A stretch of 64,000 bases of DNA from Sepiola atlantica (taxonomy: Eukaryota; Mollusca; Cephalopoda; Sepiida; Sepiolidae), in NCBI GenBank assembly GCA_963556195.1, contig OY744547.1, forward strand, positions 1,592,701 to 1,656,700. Direction: 5' to 3'. Shown one piece after another: positions 1-11,209 of the stretch. The translations under genes and the position numbers were made by a program. Position 1 is the first letter of the stretch, and the number at the start of each line of letters is the position of its first letter. Under the pieces are notes generated by a model. It saw only the letters and a program-made list of their open reading frames with translations, had not been told where the DNA came from and ran no database searches.

Positions 1-1000
1 TTTACTGTCTTTATATTTAAAATCTTTTGAAATATAAATAAATTGATCCGAGATTTATACACTTATACCGTCTCCTGTCATTTATTTTTGTTCATCCCAT
101 ATTCCACCTTCCGGTGTTCAACATTGCATTGCTCCTGCCTCGGAATTCTCACCTTCATACTTACTTGTTTATCAGCAATGCTTCAAGCAAACTAGCATTT
201 CCTTTTATTTATTTATTTATATTTTTGGGGGGAGGGGGGGTTCTCGATTGTCAACTATTCTGTACTTTACTGTTTTTCTTTGTAATTAGAGAAAAAAAAA
301 TCTAAATTCAGTCGCATTTCTTTATGACTGTTTAAATGTGTAATATTTCTCACAGTTTATGAGTAATTCTTAAAATTATGACAAAGCTTCTCGGGTTAAT
401 GGCGGTTTTCTTTACCTGAGTAAAATCTTGGCGTTGATGGTTTTTGTTACGTTTTTTAGCTAATGTATTCTTTATTCTTTCTCGGGTGTAGAATTCATCC
501 AATCATAACGCAAGCTTCCTTTTCCTGATATCATTCGATCTCGGGTGTCAGATTCTCATCAGCTATTTCATATCATTGTCCTTTTTAGAATCTGAACAAA
601 AATTTGTGTAAAACATTTTTTTTTTTGTTTTTTAAAAATCTATATAAATAGATTTTAACATTCGTTGTGCACTCCTGAAACAGCAATTAAATGCTGTTTT
701 AGTACTTGTATATTTTTATAAGCAGATCAAGTGAGATTTTCATCTAAAAAAAAAAAAAATATATATTTAAAAAGGAAGTAAATCTTTGCTCTTGGTTATC
801 TCCCTTGCTCACAGAGATTATGAGAGAGAGTTATGTCCCTTGCATCATTCCAGACGGGAGACATTTTGGTTTAGATGTATCGCACAGCCCTCTTCAACTT
901 TGTCTCAACTAATAACTAATTCTTTCTTCGGTTGTAAATGGAGAATAAATGTTCTGCAGAAGAGTTTTTATTCAATTCATTTGTTTATATTCGTCGTCCT
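1..1000. other. AT-rich stretch without a recognisable gene
   Basis: The region is AT-rich with homopolymer runs (T near 617-627, A near 747-758, G near 231-240). Short open frames here have no codon structure or motif I recognise. The motif GTTATCTCCCTTGC near 796, which recurs elsewhere in the window beside small hairpins, hints at an old mobile-element end. Nothing else is supported. Confidence 0.5.
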
Positions 1001-1039
1001 ATATCTCACAAATACCACCATTTCACTTCAGAGAGGGGG

Positions 1040-1371
1040 AAAAACCATTGTGCATGAGAAAAAGCAAACGGGTTAGACTTCATTCTTTGTCTCCGCAATT
1101 TTATATCACCCGCGTCTTGATTTGTTAATCCCAATTGTCCCAACTGTTTCCAATTCCTTTGAGGTCTACCCACATTTTGTGGATCACCTATGTCCGCTAA
1201 AAGAAATTTCCTTCGATCTTCTGAATGCATCCTCTGTACATGACTGAACCCATTTAACCTTTGGATAAAATCTTCCAGATCGATGAACCACAACTTTTCC
1301 AGATCGATGAACCACAACTTTTCCAGTGACGAATTTGTTCTTCCAATCATAAATCTCCAATTAAACAAAAA
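1040..1371 (-). mobile_element. Possible C-terminal fragment of an endonuclease/reverse transcriptase LINE
   Basis: The minus strand reads through about 100 codons containing HVQRMHSEDRR followed by VGRPQRNWKQ. This order, a His-Val-x-Arg-Met block then GRPxxxW, is typical of the C-terminal tail of RTE-like non-LTR retrotransposon proteins. A short tandem duplication (FIDLEKLW twice) lies at the N-terminal side. No catalytic domain is present. The call is weak and could be wrong. Confidence 0.3.
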
Positions 1372-1382
1372 TTCTTCTTCTC

Positions 1383-1553
1383 AATCATGTTCTGCAAAGC
1401 CAAAAACAAAAACAATTTTCCTCTACAAAACAACCAAACCAAACCTCATGAATAGATATTTGAACATATAAAGAACTTGAAGCATAAAAACTTTTGCCAA
1501 AATTACCGGATTTGGTATTAAATAACCCAAGGAGGGTTGATATGCCGTAAAAC
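1383..1553 (+). repeat. R1 family short interspersed repeat, copy 1
   Basis: The segment runs from ATCATGTTCTGCAAAGCC through a stretch with CAAACC-rich sequence and AAGAACTTGAAGCATAAAA to GGTTGATATGCCGTAAAAC. The same order of blocks recurs at 22458-22850, 36040-36310 and, inverted, 48231-48510. No RNA polymerase III boxes were recognised, so it may be a SINE tail, an old LINE 3' end or a non-autonomous element. Confidence 0.6.
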
Positions 1554-1952
1554 AAAACAACCAATCTTTTTATTTTCTTTTTTTTTATTTTCTTTTTTTT
1601 TCTCCTTTTTTTTTCTTTTTCTTTCTTTTTCTTCTTCCATGTATTGGACAGCTTTAAGTATTAATTTCCAAAGTAATCTATCTCTGGACAGGTCTTTATT
1701 TATCCCCGTTTCGCTCAGGTCCATTATCACTTCCTCCCGTGTTTTCCTTGGCCTTCTCCTGTGAACTGAACCTGCTGCCTCAACTGTTCCACATCTACTA
1801 ACCCAAGAAAACTCATCCATTCTTTCAACATGACCATACCATCGAAGTCTCCTGTTCTGCACACATCTCCCCATAATGTCCAGATTCAATCCTCCATCTG
1901 AGCTCATCCTAACTAAGCCTGTCATTTCTTTCCATGCAACGCATGTCCTCAA
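1554..1952 (-). mobile_element. LINE-C (RTE-like) C-terminal fragment
   Basis: The minus strand encodes LRWYGHVERMDEFSWVSRC followed by GTVEAAGS, RRRPRKTREEVI and then DLSETGINKDLSRDRLLWK. This is the conserved C-terminal tail of a non-LTR retrotransposon protein and recurs in fragments at 35525-35950 and 41800-42430. A T-rich/TTTTTTCTT run at 1558-1640 lies next to it. The reverse transcriptase core is absent, so the copy is dead. Confidence 0.7.
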
Positions 1953-1974
1953 CCCTTACTGGTTGATAAATTCA

Positions 1975-2440
1975 GTGAAAATGGGAAATTTTCTTCTGTA
2001 TTCTGAGAGCAATGTATTCTAATTATCCTTCCATTTGACAACTTTATGGATGGTTGATATGCCATAAAACAAACCAAACCACATCAAACAAATGTTATTA
2101 TCATGTGGTTTCGAGGTCTTTTTTCTGGCTTGGGTGTGGGTCCTCTCAAAGAGTAATGTAATCTGAGAGCAATGTATTCTATGAATATGAATAATTATCC
2201 TACCTATGGAATTAATTTGACAACTTTATTTGGCATTAAATTAACCATAGATGATTTATATGCCGTAAAACACCCCCCCCCCCCAAAAAAAATTTTTCAT
2301 TAAAAAAAAAAAAAATTGACTATAATGTACTTTTTAAAGAAGTTTTATATACAAAAATATAAAGATCTAAAAATATATAAATAAAACTAGATTCGACATT
2401 AAATAACTTGAAAATGGTTGATATGCCGTAAAAAAAAAAC
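1975..2440 (+). repeat. Three degraded R1 tails in close succession
   Basis: Ends resembling GGTTGATATGCCGTAAAAC occur near 2050, 2246 and 2412. The block CTGAGAGCAATGTATTCT is present at about 2005 and 2163, so at least the first two copies share a longer upstream body. They look like fragments of the R1 family or a close relative, arranged in tandem. Confidence 0.5.
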
Positions 2441-3410
2441 AGAAACGAACAAACATAAAAGATAACAATAAAAAAAATAAAAAATAAATGAATGGGTAAA
2501 AATTATCAATAGTATTGGAAATTATTTTAATAGTTCGAAACAATTTATTTTGCTTTAATTACATATTGTATCTAGTTCTTGAACAATTATACAATCCCCC
2601 GATCCTTGCAAAAATATGTGACCGGGGGGGGGGGGGGGGAGCGTTGTATTTGTTAGTTATTCAAATTGAAATTTTCTGCTGACTCCAATATTCTTGCACC
2701 TTTCCAAGATGGCCGACTTCATTCCAGATTCTGTTCACTTATCACAAGGCATATTTTCCTTCCTCTTTTAATCTTTCCCCTTTTATCTTTCTCCATATTG
2801 GAAGATCACGAAAGAAAAGAAAAAGGACAAAAGAATTGAGAATGACTTTCTTCCTGACATACTTGCAAGTCCACCATTGAAAATAACGCGGACATTAAAA
2901 AAAAAAAATTGTTTGTGTTTTTAACATTGTTCATTGGTTTTCTTTGAATGTATGGTCAGCGTTAGACATTTTCTGATTATCTCTTCTCATAGAGATACTC
3001 AGAACCCCCCCCCCCTCTCGTTAATTCAAAGAAAGAAGCGACCAAAAATAAAGTGTATGTAATAATTGTTAATTAGCTTTGTTTAGTTGAACTGTTTTTT
3101 TGCTTTTTTTTTTTTTTTGATTCGTGAAAAATGAACAATCTGTCTACCGCTAAAACTCTGGATATTGTTTGTCTCCATGCACAATGGATGACATCATAAA
3201 AGCATATAATCTACTAAAAAAAAAGGTTGAAGACATCTGAAAGAGATCCGATATCATGTTGTTGATCTTGTTTCCTGTGAATAAGAGACAAAGAATAAGA
3301 AGGCAGGTAATAAAAATGATAAAAAAAAGATAGAAACTAATTGAAAGAGTTAACAAGTAAAGAATGTAACCGGATATCTATGTCTCATCCCCAAAAAAGA
3401 TTTACTTAAA
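2441..3410. other. No gene seen; AT-rich with mononucleotide runs
   Basis: The region contains a G run at 2624-2639 and poly-C, poly-T and poly-A tracts. Around 3169-3250 the text resembles the repeat at 45500-45590 (TTTGTCTCC, GCACA, TGGATG, CATCA blocks in the same order), suggesting an old dispersed repeat. No coding exon was found on either strand. Confidence 0.4.
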
Positions 3411-3414
3411 GTGA

Positions 3415-3691
3415 AAGTTTTCCAAATTCATCTCACTTCTGTCTTCTTTTGGTCTGAACAGGTTGACTCTCTGTGAAGAGTACAATCGAAACATGTATGC
3501 ACATATGTAACCAATAAGTCTCAAAAATGTAATTGTCTGAGTGATGCTTGAAAAAACCGCACGGTTGAAATAAATTATTGCATCGACAATTATGTGATTT
3601 CGTGTTATTATATTTTATGTTATTCTTGCTCTGTTTACTACATTGAGCTTTCATACCCAGATTTCCTCCTGGAATTATATTCCATTATAAC

Positions 3692-3738
<47 letters not shown>

Positions 3739-3840
3739 ATCAAAAGTTTCCCAAATTCATCTCACTTCTGCCTTCTTTTGGTCTGAACAGGTTGACTCTC
3801 TGTGAAGAGTACAATCGAAACATGTATGTAACCAATAATG
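3415..3840. repeat. Local direct duplication around a TA microsatellite
   Basis: A segment of about 100 bp (AAATTCATCTCACTTCTG, then CTTCTTTTGGTCTGAACAGG, then GAGTACAATCGAAACATGTA) appears at 3424-3510 and again at 3753-3832 with very few changes. A perfect TA tract (3697-3735) and about 190 bp lie between them. The near identity suggests a recent segmental copy or two insertions of one repeat. Confidence 0.75.
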
Positions 3841-4057
3841 TTTGTATAAATAAAAATTTATATTTAACAGCTCTACTTGTTATTGAGCACTTTTTATAAA
3901 AACTAGAGTTTCAACGGATTTACATCTACAGAAGCTAATACAATGTGTACCATATATATATATACGTGTTCTGAAGTTTCTAATGCAACTTCATTGAGCT
4001 TGCAAGTTGAAACATTTTTGAATATTATAAAAATATACCTTTTTTTGTAGAACCTAC

Positions 4058-4062
<5 letters not shown>

Positions 4063-4127
<65 letters not shown>
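4063..4127. repeat. (TA)n microsatellite
   Basis: About 33 uninterrupted TA dinucleotides. Similar TA tracts occur at 3697, 16650, 40875, 45636, 46804, 47310 and 62915, several at the end of dispersed repeats. Confidence 0.95.
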
Positions 4128-4131
<4 letters not shown>

Positions 4132-4319
4132 GCATGTTTGATTCTATTTCGCTTGTCTCGCTTCCTAAGTGATTAAGATGCAGAAAATTGCATTATTTGT
4201 CGCCCTTAACTTTATAGGACATATTTTTATTTGTTTATATATTTTTATTAATTTGATACGTACATAAAAGTAATCCATGGACACGTGTTTCTGGCTCACA
4301 GCCGTCATCATCATGGCTA

Positions 4320-4362
<43 letters not shown>

Positions 4363-4544
4363 TTTCCAGAATTTTAGTGTTGGAAAGTTGAATTTAAAAA
4401 AAAAAAATTTTTTTTAATTTTTTAATTTTTTAATTTTTTATGAATTATTTTGAATAAATTAAAATGAAACACGAGAAAGTTATGAAAGTTAGATATTAAA
4501 TTATTATTTAAGAATTCTAATAACATAGTAACAATCCTTTTTTG

Positions 4545-5215
4545 GGAGGGGGGGGGGGCACTCCAGACAAGGCATGAAGCCACTTGATGTAAGGAACTAA
4601 CAAAAACGAAAGATGATTATCGCAAAGACGAGAGATGCCTATTTGCCTTATTCTTGAAAAGACCAAGACTATAGGTAGGAAGAAAACAGTCAGCAGGAAG
4701 AGAGTTCCACAAGCCTGCGGTTCTTAAAATAAGATACTTGTATTACAGTGAAGTATCAAAACAGCGAATTGATGGAGACCACTAGACCAACGAGTCAAAC
4801 GAGTTGGAACAAAAGAAGCGGGGAATAGATCATATAATTCTGAAAAATACATGCCATAATAGTACTTATAGAAAAGACTGAGACTAGCAACATCACGTCC
4901 GTGAGAGAGGGGGGGGGGTGGCCAATCAAATTACAGATACGCTTCTGCACCTTATCAAGAACCCTCAAATGAGAGAGATTAACCAGCCAAAATGTCGCAA
5001 CAGTACTCCATACATGGTCTGATAGTAGATTTGTAGAGATAGAGAATAGCCTCAGATGTTTGGAGCGATAGAGAGAACCGACTGTACGAGAAGCAGAAAC
5101 AGCAATGGATCTAATGTATGAACTCCAAGAAATTTCAGAGTCGATTTCTCCTCAAGAGCAGAGCCATCCATGCGAATCTCAGGAAGATTACTGTTAATAT
5201 CAAAATGTACATTTT
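4545..5215 (-). mobile_element. LINE-A 3' portion, inverted and 5' truncated
   Basis: Read on the minus strand, this matches the C-terminal coding and 3' untranslated part of LINE-A: the frame with LSLFYKYYYG, an LTRW block, then a terminus GGCTTCATGCCTTGTCTGG near 4570. Closely similar copies lie at 11210-11900 (same orientation) and 40000-40640 (opposite). Frames are broken by stops and small indels, so it is a dead 5'-truncated insertion. Confidence 0.75.
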
Positions 5216-5899
5216 GTCATTTGCTGCCGTGATGGATTCTTTCACGCACGCATCTGTTTAAACTCTGAAGAGCGAGCGCAACTAATAATTTTGATGATTT
5301 GAATTGATTTGATTTATGTAAGATAAAGTAGAATTCCTAGAAGCTTCTTTTTATATCGACCTGCGTTTTTTTAATATATATTTTCTTTTACCTTATTATT
5401 GATTTGTTCTCGTTATCAAGATGATTCGACTAAAATGTATTTCATTCTCGAGAACAATGAAAGCTGCTTTCTTAGTCGATAGTAATGCCTCTAAATCAGG
5501 GTCATCCCTATAAAAGGCCGAGAGATCTAACTCTTTTTTTTATTTTTATACTGGAGGCAAAATTTCCAAGTCAGTCAGTCAGCTGCTAATGTTTCACTTA
5601 TATTTCTCCGAGAAAATTTTATTCTGAAATGGAATTCTAACCTATCAAATTTATTTCACCTGAGGTTCTATATTTTATCATATATTTAGATTAAAAGTTT
5701 GGGAGTGTAGTCTTCAACAAATTATCTTCAACAAATTATCGAGTTTTTCAACGACACGTTTTTGTTTTTAACTAAAGAAAAAAAAAAAAAAAAAAATGGT
5801 ATTTCTTGAATAAATGAAACTGTCAATATGAAAAAAAAAACTTTGACAAAATATATACATTACAAAGTAAAAAAAATCAAACCTATATCAGACACCTAC

Positions 5900-7797
5900 C
5901 AAAAAACATCTTCGCCTCCGCCCTTGAGGCTAGCATTCACAAATATCCGGAGACGTAGAAACCGTTCTCCTAACAAACTCCCCGGATATCCTAGCACTAA
6001 GTGAAACAAACCTTCAATCCTCAATCTCCTCTCACCACTTTGGCGTGACTGATTACCTCCCACTCTACCGTAAGGACTCTGACAAACATATGCACGGGCT
6101 AGGAGTTTATGTTCGGAACACCCTTCCCTTGACTAGAGAACATAGGTTAGCATCAGATGACCATGTGCTTTAGATTGACCCTACATCACAGCATTAGTTA
6201 CTTATATTTCTTATGTTTTCCTTCGATCCAGGACTGTACCCTGCTTAACTTTGTCTCTGAAAGCATAGATACAGAACTCTCACTCGACTCAAATGCCTAA
6301 ATACATGTACTTAGGGATTTTAATGCACCATCGTGATTGGCTGGGATTTTCCAGCTTTTCTATGTATGATTTATCCTTAGCTCACTCCCTCTCACAAACT
6401 GTCACTTTCCCGACCCGCCTCCCTGATCATGTGGATCAGCAAGCCTCACTTCTTGACCGTTTCTTGACCTCACTGCCTGAGGCTTGTGTGACGAATGCCC
6501 ATAGTCCGCTCGGGAATGGTGATTAAAAACTCATCCCAAAGCTGATGAGTGATTGCTCAAAACGACGAGATACTACGAGCAGGCTGATTTTTATTCCATC
6601 AGAGATCACATCAGCGACGCCCTATGGAGTGAAACCGTCTCACTCCCTGCTGATCAGTGTGCAAAGTAGGCATTGAAGCATGCAAAAATTCTTTAGCAAA
6701 CTCCACTCTCCTCAATAGTTCACCTCTGAATGTGCAGCTGCTATGGCACTGAGGCAGCAAGCATTCCGACAATTCGGTCGGCATAAGTAAACTGTGAATA
6801 GACAGAAATTGATGGAGTCGAGAAATAATTGTACGGCAGTGATAGGTGAATCAAAGAGAAGGTATCCCGAGATAACCAAAAAGTGTATTCAGTCACAGAA
6901 ACTAGGTACTTGTGATTTTTGGAAAGTCTACAATAGTGTGGTAAACAATGGACGATCAACAATTCCCCCCCCCCCCCTATCAAACCACAATGATGTCGTT
7001 TGCATGGCAAGGTTGAACTACTTGCTCAGCGTTTCGCCTTAAACTCGACTTTGGACTCAGCAAACCACCCGCTCCCTAAATTCCCATTGCGGACTGAAGT
7101 CAAACTTGAGAACCTGGTCTCAGGTCAGAGACATCATAAAAAACCTTGACACCTCCAAAGCATGTGAGCCTGATCTTATACCAGTAATAGTAATAAAGAA
7201 ATGCTCTGCTGAACTGGTCCCTGTTCTCTCCAAACTCTATAACAAATACCACGCTGAATCTTGCTTCTCTGATAGCCGGAAAATTGCTTCTGTGGTACCA
7301 GTCTTTAAGAATTCTGGAGATAGAACTGATCCTCAGAATTATCGCCCAATCAGCCTACTCCCGATCTTTGCTGAAATCTTTGAATCCTTAATCAATCTAG
7401 CAATAGTCTGGCACTTCGTTAATGCTAAACTTCTCTCTATTCATCAGTATGGATTTAGGCAAGCACGATCTACTGCGGATATCCTAACGGTCATCTCTGA
7501 ATGCATATATCATACACTCGACAAGGTAGGTGAAGCTCGGACGGTAGCGCTTGATATATCCAAAGCCTTTGACAAGATCTGCATAAACGGCTTCTCATAA
7601 AAATGAACTTATATGGTATTACTGGACGAATATTTAATATAATTAGATCCTTCCTAACCAAAAGAAAGATCCAGGTTGTCCTCGATGGCCGTTCATCCAA
7701 GCAACATGACATAAATGCCGGTGTACCCCAGGGATCCATCCTTGGACCTCTACTGTTCCTGATCTTCATAAACGACCTCTCTAACCCTAACCCGTAG
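5900..7797 (+). mobile_element. LINE-A non-LTR retrotransposon, endonuclease and reverse transcriptase parts, degenerate
   Basis: The first part (5965-6175) reads PDILALSETNLQSS and later GLGVYVRNTLPL, the pattern of an apurinic-type endonuclease domain. The segment 6293-6526 continues the endonuclease region (AHSLSQTVTFPTRLPD, LDRFLTSLPEACVT). From 7106 the reverse transcriptase begins: KNLDTSKACEPDLIP, then NYRPISLLPIFAEIFE, YGFRQARST, ALDISKAFDK and, from 7603, GVPQGSILGPLLFLIFINDL. A one-base loss near 7580 shifts frame between the last two blocks, and the copy stops before the catalytic Asp-Asp box, so it cannot encode an active enzyme. The domain order fits Jockey/CR1-like elements. It lies just upstream of the first BAZ2 exon, presumably in an intron. 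Confidence 0.9.
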
Positions 7798-8078
7798 CCC
7801 TCTCGTGTATATCCAAGTGTTTCTTAATCATGGTCTCTCTTTATTTCGACCCAAGTGAACACAATGCACAAAATGGCTGCCATGTGTCTTGGAAAGAAAC
7901 CCTAACACATGGCGGCTACAAAACCGTAAAAATATGGATCTAAAATATATCGGTGTTTTACAAGCTAACGTAGTAAATCCTTCGTCGATTTAAAACCCAT
8001 TTTTCTTGTGTGCATCAAATATTTAAACCCGTTTCACCTGTTTTAATTATTTTCCCCCTTTTTTCTTTAATCTTTCAG

Positions 8079-8548
8079 CTTCCTTGCTTCACACGTTTGG
8101 CAGTAGTCCAGTGTTTAACTTGGGCGCCGGAAAGTCATCCGTGGCCAAATCGAGCTCCTCGAGTACAACTACGACGAGCAGCAGTGGGAGAAGCGGTTCC
8201 GTGAACCGTGGCGGAACTCACCTGTCCGTGACGAATTCTAGTAGCGCGCATTCTAAACCCAAACACCGGACAAAACACTCTCATTCCCAGTCGCCAACAG
8301 TTATGACGTCATCTATCAACTGGGACCCCGCAGGTATCCTGTCGGCTCAGGTGTCGCGGGTCTCTTCCTCATCCTCCTCCACAACAACCATCACCAACAG
8401 CACCAACACCTCTTCTCCTTCTTTATCATTCATGCAAGGGCGAAAGACAGTCACATCCAACGCCATCACCCCCACCACGACCAACAACAACACGAAAGCA
8501 ACACACAGTCTGCACCCCCAGGCAGGACAAAGGAATACCCTAGAAACA
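8079..8548 (+). CDS. BAZ2B: BAZ2 exon: Ser/Thr/Asn-rich N-terminal region
   Basis: The exon has a strong acceptor (TTTAATCTTTCAG) at 8078 and donor GTGAGT at 8549. It begins with two bases of a split codon and ends in phase 0. It encodes 156 full residues that open SLLHTFGSSPVFNLGAGKS, then long Ser/Thr runs, a His/Lys-rich patch (KPKHRTKHSHSQS), SINWDPAGILSAQVS and Thr/Asn-rich low complexity. Vertebrate BAZ2 proteins also start with a long Ser-rich disordered region, but I could not align this exon residue by residue. Assignment rests on strand, splice phase (0 into KRTFLIEN of the next exon) and composition. A long CT tract begins just after the donor. Confidence 0.72.
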
Positions 8549-8559
8549 GTGAGTACTTT

Positions 8560-8681
8560 TAAGATTCTCTCTTTCTTTCTCTTTTTCTCTTTCTTTTTCT
8601 TTCTCTCTTTCTTTTTCTTTCTCTCTCTCTCTTTTTCTTTCTCTCTCTCTCTTTTTCTTTCTCTCTCTCTCTTTTTCTTTC

Positions 8682-8730
<49 letters not shown>

Positions 8731-8977
8731 TTTTCTCTTTCTCTTTCTCTTTTTCTCTTTCTCTTTTTCTTTCTCTCTTTCTCTTTTTCTTTCTCTCTTT
8801 CTCTTTTTCTTTCTCTCTTTCTCTTTTTCTTTCTCTCTTTCTTTCTCTTTCTCTCTTTCTTTCTCTTTCTCTCTTTATTTCTCTTTTTCTCTTTCTCTTT
8901 CTTTCTCTTTTTCTCTTTCTCTTTCTCTTTTTCGCTTTCTTTCTCTTTTTCGCTTTCTTTCTCTTTTTCTCTCTTTC

Positions 8978-9010
<33 letters not shown>

Positions 9011-9158
9011 CTCTCTCTCTTTCTTTCTCTCTTTCTTTCTCTCTCTCTTTCTTTCTCTCTTTCTTTCTCTCTCTCTTTCTTTCTCTCTCTCTTTCTTTCT
9101 CTATTTCTTTCTTTCTCTATTTCTTTCTTTCTTTCTCTCTCTCGCTTTCTTTCTTTCA
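8560..9158 (+). repeat. CT/TTTCT polypyrimidine microsatellite
   Basis: About 600 bp of CT, TTTCT and CTTT units, almost purely pyrimidine on the + strand, start about a dozen bases after the splice donor at 8549. Both strands are open over long distances only because of the composition (Ser-Leu-Phe on +, Glu-Arg-Lys on -), so no protein is called. Confidence 0.95.
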
Positions 9159-9379
9159 GGGAAACTACATTTCTTATTTATTTTGTCATTTTAATTTTTA
9201 TATCTTTTTATATTATTGAAATTGAGGGGGCACTTTTGGGAGTTGTCAAATGAAATATTTAACAGAATTTGATCTGGATATCGATACTGTACTAAGAGTT
9301 TAATTTTTTTTTTTTTAAACAGTTGAATTGAGAAGATAGTTAAAGGGGAGATGCCCAAACAAATAAATAACTTATATAC

Positions 9380-9640
9380 TATTGTGTAAGAAGTGTGCTG
9401 ATGTATGGCTCTAAAACTTGGGCTGTCTTTGCCGGCACACTAAAGAAACTGCACCGTAATGACAAGGCAATCGTCAGATGGATCTGTTTGGTGAGGTCTG
9501 AACAGAGCATATCTTTTGGGTCTTTACTCGCACAAGTCAACTTGAAAAGCCTCGCGGACGTCATGCAGAAGAGATAGAACAGTTGAGGTAGCATGTTCAG
9601 TTCACAGAGGAAGGCCAAGGAAAACATAGGAAGTGATAAG
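9380..9640 (+). mobile_element. LINE-C/RTE-like coding fragment
   Basis: The frame reads LMYGSKTWAVFAGTLKKLHR and then NDKAIVRWICLV, a block found after the reverse transcriptase core in RTE-like elements (YGSETWA...LRRNDRAMVRWIC type). Text after 9590 (TTCACAGAGGAAGGCCAAGG) matches the corresponding part at 35760-35790. It is a truncated, stop-containing remnant. Confidence 0.65.
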
Positions 9641-9925
9641 AATGGACTTGAGCGACTTCTCACACTTGACATTATCCTATTCCTCGACAAAGCCGCCATC
9701 CACCCATGCATGGAGTACTGTTGCCACATCACTAGTCTCTCCCTCTTAGACAAGGTTAAAAAAAGAGTTTCTAATTTAAAACTCTTTTCCTCCTACCTAT
9801 AGCCTTGGTCTTTCAAGACTAAGGCTAATAGTCATCTCCTGTCTTTGCAATAATCATATTTCGTTTTTGTTAGCTCTTTACATCAAGTGGCTTCATGCCT
9901 TGTCTGGAGCGATTTCCATTTAAAA
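9640..9925 (+). mobile_element. LINE-A / related LINE 3' fragment
   Basis: The segment includes CACACTTGACATTATCCTAT and a coding block with PCMEYCCHI, then ends in GGCTTCATGCCTTGTCTGGAG and an A run at about 9905-9928. That terminus is shared by all LINE-A copies in the window. It appears to be a composite of two LINE fragments. Confidence 0.6.
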
Positions 9926-9949
9926 AAAATTGACCTTGCTACCTGTTCT

Positions 9950-10190
9950 ACATCTAACACAAGAACTCTTATCCATTCTTTCCACGTGGCCATTGAAGTC
10001 TCCTGTTCTGCACACATCTTTCTATACTGTCCGGACTTAATCTTCCTCTGAGGTCATCAGATCTAAGCCTGTCTCTAAGACTTAAATTACACATTTATCA
10101 TATCATTTCTTTCCATGTGACATATCCCCAATCCTCACTAGCCGGATTTCACTTCCATACATCACACTGCGGACAAAAATAAAATAGTGT
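9950..10190 (-). mobile_element. LINE-C 3' fragment, inverted
   Basis: Blocks such as TCTCCTGTTCTGCACACATC and CCTCTGAGGTCATCAGATCT match 42020-42110 and, inverted, 35640-35710. On the minus strand they belong to the C-terminal region of LINE-C. No frame of useful length survives. Confidence 0.55.
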
Positions 10191-10229
10191 ATTTCCCACA
10201 TTAAATTCTAAATGTATTTATTAGTGACC

Positions 10230-10345
10230 TATTTTTCGGGAGATTTTGTACTTGCTTCCGTGTTCATGTGGTTATCAACGACGGTCCAAAACCACAAGGT
10301 TTATGGTTCGATCCCAGTCAACTCTCAGAATTTTTTTTTTTTTTT
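10230..10345 (+). mobile_element. tRNA-headed SINE fragment
   Basis: The stretch contains GGTTATCAACGACGG followed about 30 bases on by ATGGTTCGATCCCAG, the latter an excellent RNA polymerase III B box (GGTTCGATCC), near 10304-10313. A poly-T tract follows. A confident A box and cloverleaf are not visible, so it is a degraded tRNA-derived SINE head rather than a tRNA gene. Confidence 0.5.
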
Positions 10346-11209
10346 TTTTTTTTTACCGGCTACCTAAATATATAATAAAGGGGGAGGGACGAGGAGGCGA
10401 CCAGAAAAAAAGGAAGATTGTTAGACTTTTGCCTACGGAGGGTTGGGGCAACGCCAGGTACCCCTGCTATTATAAAATAAGACAAAATGAGTGGCAATAC
10501 TGATTGAGGCGAGTGTTACAAATGACAGTGGCCTGAACCGAGCGGAGAGGGAGAAAGTGACGAAATACCAAGGCCTAATGGTCACTTAAACGAAGTCTGA
10601 AGTTTTATGCACGCGTGCGTAAAGCGTATTATCGACCAGATAGCGACCAAATTTAGGGACCTATGGATGTCTGTCGAGCACTTTGGGAGCTTTTCCATAC
10701 ACACAAGCGCGTTTGCCTTTTATATATTTGATTACAATATCCGGTTTTATTGCTGCATTTTCCAAGTCGATGTGGGAACCATATCATTTCCCACATTCGT
10801 TTCTGGTAGATACTCCAAGGACGTAGTGTTACATTGAATGTTAAGATTTTTACAGCTGGTCCAGTGTATGTAGTTGCACACACCATCGTGACACGTTGTG
10901 TAGCTGCCATCTGCAAACCTTCAAGTGTGTGTGTGGAGAGGGCAGTGCAAAAAAAACAACTTGGATGATGTGCTATTTATAAGTAGTAAAAAATATTTTA
11001 AAAATGCTTAATTAGCGGAATATCAATGTTGGTAAACACGTCAAACTTAAGAGAAAGTACACATGTGGGGGGGGGGGGGGTGCACAGGAAATCATTCATT
11101 GGCGTCATTGATTTAAAAAATAAAACTAAAAATGAGGAATCAATAAACGAGAAAGGTGATTTTTTTTTTTTTTTTTTTTTCTTTTTTTTTTTTTAAAACC
11201 TTTCACTTC

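Noticed and set aside
6293..6526. Independent small gene
   Set aside because: It is the middle of the LINE-A endonuclease region, in line with fragments on either side.
8560..9253. Apparent continuation of the first BAZ2 exon into a Phe/Ser/Leu-rich sequence
   Set aside because: A GTGAGT donor at 8549 ends the exon and the following text is a CT tract; the next exon joins in phase at 17733.
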